A DNA stretch of 64,000 nucleotides, taken from assembly GCF_024125425.1 (NCBI RefSeq), contig NZ_JAMXWN010000001.1, positions 62,001-126,000 on the forward strand, given 5' to 3'. This document shows, piece after piece, positions 59,434 through 64,000 of the stretch. Below the pieces are notes generated by a model. It ran no database searches. It saw only the letters and a program-made list of their open reading frames with translations, and was not told where the DNA came from. Source of the DNA: Sporolactobacillus kofuensis. Lineage in GTDB: Bacteria > Bacillota > Bacilli > Bacillales > Sporolactobacillaceae. A program made the position numbers and the translations under genes. How positions within the stretch are numbered: the stretch's first letter is position 1; every line of letters starts with the position of its first letter.

Positions 59434-59982
59434 ATGAAACTACCAGTCTCGTTTATTAGACATCATCTTTTACTGGTCACGTTAACATGTGTTCTCTTAA
59501 TCGGAACGGCAGGCAGTGCGGAAGTTTTGCATCATGTGTCGGCGCAAAGTAATCACCAATTCCGTCCTGAACGGCAGCTATCACCAGTGTTTCAGCCTGA
59601 GAGAGCGCTCATGAACATGATGAATTCAGAACGCGAACGCTTACACATGCATCCTTTTGATCCGGAATGGAATTTGTTCCGTTCAGCGCGAATAGCAGCT
59701 CAGAAGCTCGAGAAAGGTCAGGATGAGCGTATTGCAATGCAAGAGGCCGATAACATCATCAATACAGAGGAGAAGAATAATCAACAAACGGTACATCATA
59801 TCATTTTACGCGAGTCAAAAAAGAAGATTCCGGTTCAAGAACTTTGGAGACAATTGAAACAAAGACATGTATTCATTGACCGCACGACCAAACTGCAAAT
59901 TGGCATTGGTTATGCTGCAGGCGATCAAGGGCGCATTTGGGTTATTCTCTTGAAGGAACTTCACCCTAAAAGAGGTCAATAA
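59434..59982 (+). CDS. Secreted, divergent CAP-like protein
   Basis: A 182-residue protein with a signal peptide or anchor (VTLTCVLLIGTAGSAEVL). The part ALMNMMNSERERLHMHPFDPEWNLFRSARIAAQKLEKGQ looks like the first helices of a CAP/SCP domain, and LQIGIGYAAGDQGRIWVILL like its last strands. The typical His and Glu residues of CAP domains are not evident, so it is a degenerate member or a look-alike. AAGGAGG precedes the ATG. It sits just before ylbC, a true CAP protein. Confidence 0.6.
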   Translation: MKLPVSFIRHHLLLVTLTCVLLIGTAGSAEVLHHVSAQSNHQFRPERQLSPVFQPERALMNMMNSERERLHMHPFDPEWNLFRSARIAAQKLEKGQDERIAMQEADNIINTEEKNNQQTVHHIILRESKKKIPVQELWRQLKQRHVFIDRTTKLQIGIGYAAGDQGRIWVILLKELHPKRGQ

Positions 59983-60087
59983 ATTGCGCTTTTAAAGAAG
60001 ATTTTATTCATCCCATCTATCTATCCACATTCTGGGAGTGTTGATATAATAAATGAGTGTATGAAAGCATAAGAAGGGGGAACGACG

Positions 60088-61131
60088 ATGAGAAAAACTA
60101 ATATAATCATCTTTGTTATTGCGGTCATCGTTTTTGCAGGTACATTTATTGTTAGTCTTATCAGTCTTCCCTCAAACAATGAAAAAATGCAATCTGGAAA
60201 AAATCATCAACTGTCAGCGAACTTCCAGACTACGTTTAAAGTGCCGAATACAGGCGTGCATAAATTAATGGGTAAAAGCAAAAAACAGATCGTAAAATTA
60301 TTAGGAACACCCGAGCGTATTGATCCTACAAAATTTGGCTATCGCTGGTTTATTTATGGAAGACAAAGCGAGTCGTACCTTCAAGTGGGAATCGATAATT
60401 CAACGGATCGAGTGACGACGGTGTATGCTTTGGGGAATAAACTTAAAACAAATCCATTCGTTATAGGAGCAGACGCTCAGAACGTTTACGCAAAGGTACC
60501 CATTGCTGATGAATTATCATTATCTTACAAAGGAACAAAAATTGATTTTGAACTCAATGAAGAAGATATGATGGTGCGACCATTAATGAAATTCGGTAAT
60601 TACTGGGTACAATTAAATTTTGACCATCTTTCGGATCGGCTGATTGGTATTCGCTATTTAACAACAAGTGTTCTTGTAAAACAGCATCCCTATTCAATGA
60701 CCTATCAGGGACAGCTACCTGAGTCTCCTGTACTTTCAAATAGTGCGTGGAATGCGATCGATAAAGCGGAGAATCAGGAAATTTTTGATATTAGTAATGT
60801 GCTGCGAATGAGATATGGTAAGAAGACGTTAGACTGGAATGAACAAGCATATAAGGCTGCGTACCAACACAGCAAAGAAATGAAAATAAAGGATTATTTC
60901 TCGCACGACTCAAAATGGTCCGGTGACTTGAGAACACGATTAGAGAAAGAGAATATTACTTTTCAGGTTGCTGGTGAGAATATAGCTGCAAAATATCCGG
61001 ATGCAATTGCAGTCAGCTTGGGTTGGCTGAACAGTGTTGATCATCGGGAGAATTTATTGAATGAAGCGTTCAGTGAGTTAGGTGTTGGTTCTTATCAAAA
61101 TTATTATACTCAGGATTTCGTGAAACCATGA
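60088..61131 (+). CDS. ylbC: CAP domain membrane-anchored protein YlbC
   Basis: A 347-residue protein with an N-terminal membrane anchor (IIIFVIAVIVFAGTFIVSLI), a CAP-associated N domain (GKSKKQIVKLLGTPERIDPTKFGYRW ... YWVQLNFDHLSDRLIGIRYL) and a C-terminal CAP/SCP domain (RMRYGKKTLDWNEQAYKAAYQHSKEM, YFSHDS, AGENIA, WLNSVDHRENLL, ELGVG). CAP domains of this type are extracellular; the substrate is unknown. AGAAGGGGGAACG precedes the ATG. Gene order matches B. subtilis ylbC. Confidence 0.92.
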   Translation: MRKTNIIIFVIAVIVFAGTFIVSLISLPSNNEKMQSGKNHQLSANFQTTFKVPNTGVHKLMGKSKKQIVKLLGTPERIDPTKFGYRWFIYGRQSESYLQVGIDNSTDRVTTVYALGNKLKTNPFVIGADAQNVYAKVPIADELSLSYKGTKIDFELNEEDMMVRPLMKFGNYWVQLNFDHLSDRLIGIRYLTTSVLVKQHPYSMTYQGQLPESPVLSNSAWNAIDKAENQEIFDISNVLRMRYGKKTLDWNEQAYKAAYQHSKEMKIKDYFSHDSKWSGDLRTRLEKENITFQVAGENIAAKYPDAIAVSLGWLNSVDHRENLLNEAFSELGVGSYQNYYTQDFVKP

Positions 61132-61230
61132 ATTCCTTGAGAAGTCGTTCTTAGGTAACTATTTGGGCGCACATCTTTGACGCATATGCTTATGATAAAT
61201 ATAGGTGAATAGATTTGGAAAGGAGTGCTT

Positions 61231-61695
61231 ATGATGGGAGAGGAGAGGACCAATGCTGCCATCAAACGATTTAAAGTATTTTTGCGCAACCATCCACAAA
61301 TTGTCACTTATGTTCATGAGCATGATGTAAAGTGGAATGATGTCTTTGATGACTGGGTTATTTTTGGTGAATCCCATGAGGTTTGGGAAAAATATGGGGT
61401 CAAGAATGAACAGGATGACCCGTCCAAGAGTGAGAGTCAAAAAAAGTCTTCTTTCTCAATTAATAAAGTGCTAAAAGTTGTGGATAACATCGATACAAAA
61501 CAGTGGCAGGAGAGATTGGATACGATCAGTGGAGCACTATCGGGGATCCAAACATTTATTGGACAATTCCGACAAAGCGATGCTGATCCTGGTCAAAAGA
61601 GCACAATAACGCCTAATGAAGCATCAGAGCGATCGACATCATCCATGCCGGAGCAACAACGAAATCAGCGCCCATTCTACTTTCGAAGGGATTGA
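61231..61695 (+). CDS. ylbD: YlbD-like putative spore coat protein
   Basis: A 154-residue protein: FKVFLRNHPQIVTYVHEHDVKWNDVFDDWVIFGESHEVWEKYG at the start is the YlbD signature, and the C-terminal half is Ser/Gln/Pro-rich and probably disordered, ending RPFYFRRD. YlbD is listed as a sporulation or coat-associated protein in Bacillus. ATG 61231 follows AAAGGAG; ATG 61234 is equally possible. ylbE follows after 5 bases. Confidence 0.88.
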   Translation: MMGEERTNAAIKRFKVFLRNHPQIVTYVHEHDVKWNDVFDDWVIFGESHEVWEKYGVKNEQDDPSKSESQKKSSFSINKVLKVVDNIDTKQWQERLDTISGALSGIQTFIGQFRQSDADPGQKSTITPNEASERSTSSMPEQQRNQRPFYFRRD

Positions 61696-61700
61696 TTGAA

Positions 61701-61952
61701 TTGAGACCATCGATACAAGCCTATCTTGACGAACATCCGGATGAAAAGTTATTTATAAGAATGAATCCCGAGTGGTACAGGAGACTAAGCAGATCTCCGT
61801 GGGCGCTGAGAGATCTGAAACCGGCAGCGGATTACTTCTATGGTCGAACATTCAGTCAAAAATTGGATCGGTTTAACCAAAGGGCAGCGATGATGTCAAT
61901 GCTTGTCTCAATGGCGCAGGCAATGACTGAGCAAAAGCAAGAAGAGCATTAA
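61701..61952 (+). CDS. ylbE: YlbE-like protein
   Basis: An 83-residue protein with the YlbE core FIRMNPEWYRRLSRSPWALRDL and FYGRTFSQKLDRFNQ ... MMSMLVSMAQAM. Function unknown; it pairs with ylbD. Start TTG 61701 lies 10 bases from GAAGGG and gives the family start M-R; the TTG at 61692 is too close to that site. Confidence 0.87.
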   Translation: MRPSIQAYLDEHPDEKLFIRMNPEWYRRLSRSPWALRDLKPAADYFYGRTFSQKLDRFNQRAAMMSMLVSMAQAMTEQKQEEH

Positions 61953-61956
61953 TAAG

Positions 61957-62010
61957 GGCAAGCGAGCACTGAACGCCTCATTCCAAGAAAAGCTTGACAC
62001 ATACTGAGAA
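61957..62010 (+). repeat. Partial R2 tail repeat upstream of ylbF
   Basis: CAAGCGAGCACTGAACGCCT at 61959-61978 matches 35933-35952 with one difference, and AAGCTTGACACATA at 61990-62003 matches 36027-36040 exactly. The roughly 70 bases that separate the two blocks in the other copy are cut to 10 here. Confidence 0.65.
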
Positions 62011-62072
62011 ACAAGAATCATGGCACTTTTCGATCATTTGTTGTATATTTTAATAGAACTGGAGGTGGCCAA

Positions 62073-62516
62073 ATGATTGCAACACTTGAGAATGCCTCAT
62101 TATTGGATGAGGCAGATGAACTCGCTTCAATGGTGATTCAGTCTGAGATCTATGCCGAATACATGCTTAGCAAACAAAGGTTTGAACAAGATAAAGAGGC
62201 CCAGCGCTTAGTGGGAATTTTTCTTAAAGTTAGAGAAAAGTATGATGAAGTGCAACGCTTTGGAAGGTATCATCCTGATTATAAACCAGTCATCAAGGAA
62301 ATGATGGAGAGCAAACGCGAACTGGATACTTACCCATTAATTGCTGATTACAAAAAAAGTGAAAAGAGACTGAGTGATTTACTTGGTGAGTTGAGTATGG
62401 TGCTTGCACACTCAGTATCCGAGTCGATAAAAGTACCAACCGGTGACCCATTCTACGATCGCTCCTGTGGTACAGGATGTGGTTCCGGAGGAAAATGCGG
62501 TTGCCACACAAAATAA
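62073..62516 (+). CDS. ricF: RicF (YlbF), regulatory iron-sulfur protein
   Basis: One of the three Ric proteins (YlbF, YmcA, YaaT) that steer RNase Y processing, competence and sporulation in Bacillus. The 147-residue protein has the helical YlbF domain (ELASMVIQSEIYAEYMLSKQRFEQDKEAQRLVG) and a C-terminal cluster C132, C136, C142 and C144 (CGTGCGSGGKCGC) that holds a 4Fe-4S cluster in the family. GGAGGTGG precedes the ATG. Confidence 0.92.
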   Translation: MIATLENASLLDEADELASMVIQSEIYAEYMLSKQRFEQDKEAQRLVGIFLKVREKYDEVQRFGRYHPDYKPVIKEMMESKRELDTYPLIADYKKSEKRLSDLLGELSMVLAHSVSESIKVPTGDPFYDRSCGTGCGSGGKCGCHTK

Positions 62517-62583
62517 TGAAGCCGGTTATTATGCGTCACAAAGAGATAGAATGGCTTTTACAGATATAAGGGGTGGTCTGCCG

Positions 62584-62856
62584 GTGGATATACAACAAAG
62601 AGATGGATTAGTCGTCTGGTTGTATAATACGAAGTATTTACGTGTCCTCAGACGTTATGGATATGTGCATTATGTATCGAAACGGATGAAATATGCGTTA
62701 CTTTATTGCGATCATGATCAAACTGAAGAAACACTGAATCAGCTCGCAAAGCTGAAATTTGTAAAGCAAGTTGATCCGTCACATCTACAAGAAATTCCGA
62801 CGGTTTATGAAAAGGGAAAATCGAAATTCGAAATTAAAGATGAAATCTATAATTAA
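62584..62856 (+). CDS. ylbG: YlbG family protein (DUF2129)
   Basis: A 90-residue cytoplasmic protein with the YlbG core GLVVWLYNTKYLRVLRRYGYVHYVSKRMKYALLYCD. Function unknown; it always lies beside ylbF. GTG 62584 follows AAGGGGTGG with a 7-base spacer and gives the family length. The frame is open far upstream, within ylbF, but that part is not coding. Confidence 0.88.
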   Translation: MDIQQRDGLVVWLYNTKYLRVLRRYGYVHYVSKRMKYALLYCDHDQTEETLNQLAKLKFVKQVDPSHLQEIPTVYEKGKSKFEIKDEIYN

Positions 62857-62962
62857 GCCAAAAGTGGCAGACAGGTAATATATTACATCTTTATCTCCAA
62901 ATTCAAACTTTTTATTGCTCATTTTGGACAAGCACTTAAGTAGTGACAAAATATTTTCATAT

Positions 62963-63125
62963 AAAAAAAACCCGCAGTCAAACTGCGGGCTGTCTTTACG
63001 CATCACATCACAGATGCAAGACAATGGGAGAGGAGAAACCGGCGGATACTTATGGGGAAACGTAAGCATCCGCGGTTGGGCCAACATCGCGAAGGATGTT
63101 GCCAAAGATTATTATTTACAAGTTT
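62963..63125 (+). ncRNA. Structured RNA upstream of rsmD (ylbH-leader type)
   Basis: Four successive strong hairpins: CCCGCAG/CTGCGGG (62971-62989); GTCTT with inner GCATC ... GATGC AAGAC (62992-63023); GCGGATACTTA ... TAAGCATCCGC (about 63042-63073); and TTGG-CCAACATC ... GATGTTG-CCAA (about 63076-63105). Purine-rich GAAA-containing loops suggest the plus strand. A conserved RNA motif named ylbH leader has been reported at this place in low-GC Gram-positives. The first hairpin is preceded by A8, so on the minus strand it forms a strong terminator; the true strand is therefore uncertain. Confidence 0.55.
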
Positions 63126-63271
63126 ATGGAAATCTATACATTAAAAGCTATGTGTTCATCATAATCTTTGATTAAGAATTAGGTGCCTATTTCAGATTGA
63201 CCAGAAGTATAAAAAAATAGGGAAACCTATGAAGATTATAGTGAAGGATAGTTCATGTAGGAGGAAACATC

Positions 63272-64000
<729 letters not shown>

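Noticed and set aside
62915-63175. Open frame of 86 codons between ylbG and rsmD
   Set aside because: It runs through the four hairpins of the structured RNA, has no ribosome site and no family features.

Overview
The window comes from a low-GC, endospore-forming member of the Firmicutes (Bacillales). The evidence is a Spo0E-type phosphatase, two YjcZ-type small peptides, poly(glycerol phosphate) teichoic acid genes, a tyrosyl T-box, CtsR boxes at clpE, a WalR box at a CwlO-type hydrolase, and gene order like Bacillus subtilis ykuM-ykuU, rnjA-pdhD and typA-coaD. The loss of ctaC-G beside retained ctaA/ctaB, plus the use of cytochrome bd, would fit a Sporolactobacillaceae-like microaerophile, but the genus is inference. 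I saw no rRNA, tRNA, CRISPR array, prophage or intact insertion sequence.

Layout. 1-4.5 kb: end of cydABCD (cytochrome bd and its assembly transporter). 4.6-8.7 kb: CorC-type membrane protein, YjcZ peptide, a two-gene unit with an atypical Nudix protein, and a GT2/GtrA pair. 9-12.8 kb: tagD-tagB-tagF for wall teichoic acid. 13-18.2 kb: universal stress protein, CtsR-controlled clpE, T-box-controlled tyrS, YtxH protein. 18.4-23.7 kb: phosphoesterase, lipoteichoic acid synthase, membrane protein, WalR-type cell-wall hydrolase. 23.8-25.4 kb: a deletion scar joining an ABC permease start to a response-regulator end, a 19-residue peptide and an HPr-like protein. 25.5-28.7 kb: yfkAB radical SAM, then an MFS pump with its TetR regulator and a double palindromic operator. 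28.9-31.1 kb: phosphate transport pair and Spo0E-like protein. 31.2-35 kb: CcpC-like regulator, dapH-dapL for lysine/diaminopimelate, 2-Cys peroxiredoxin. 35.4-37.2 kb: coiled-coil protein, repeats, orphan CydB-like protein. 37.2-46.1 kb: rpoY-rnjA, HAD phosphatase, def, pdhABCD. 46.2-56.2 kb: yktB, suhB, ylaF, typA, ylaI, ylaN, ftsW-pycA. 56.4-64 kb: ctaA, ctaB, a GNAT enzyme, two CAP-type proteins, ylbD-ylbE, ricF(ylbF)-ylbG, a structured RNA, rsmD, coaD (cut by the window end).

Themes. The genes are mainly housekeeping: envelope (tagDBF, ltaS, GtrA/GT2, cwlO, ftsW), central carbon (pdhABCD, pycA), lysine/peptidoglycan precursor (dapHL), protein quality and translation (clpE, tyrS, def, typA), RNA decay (rnjA, ricF) and respiration (cydBCD, ctaAB). 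Less ordinary items are: a short repeat found directly behind at least three, perhaps five, rho-independent terminators; GC-rich interspersed elements at 34-36 kb, one with a partial second copy before ylbF; the ABC-transporter/two-component deletion scar with a preserved palindromic site; the structured RNA before rsmD, with a strong terminator pointing the opposite way; the orphan CydB-like protein; and frequent TTG starts, including the first three pdh genes.
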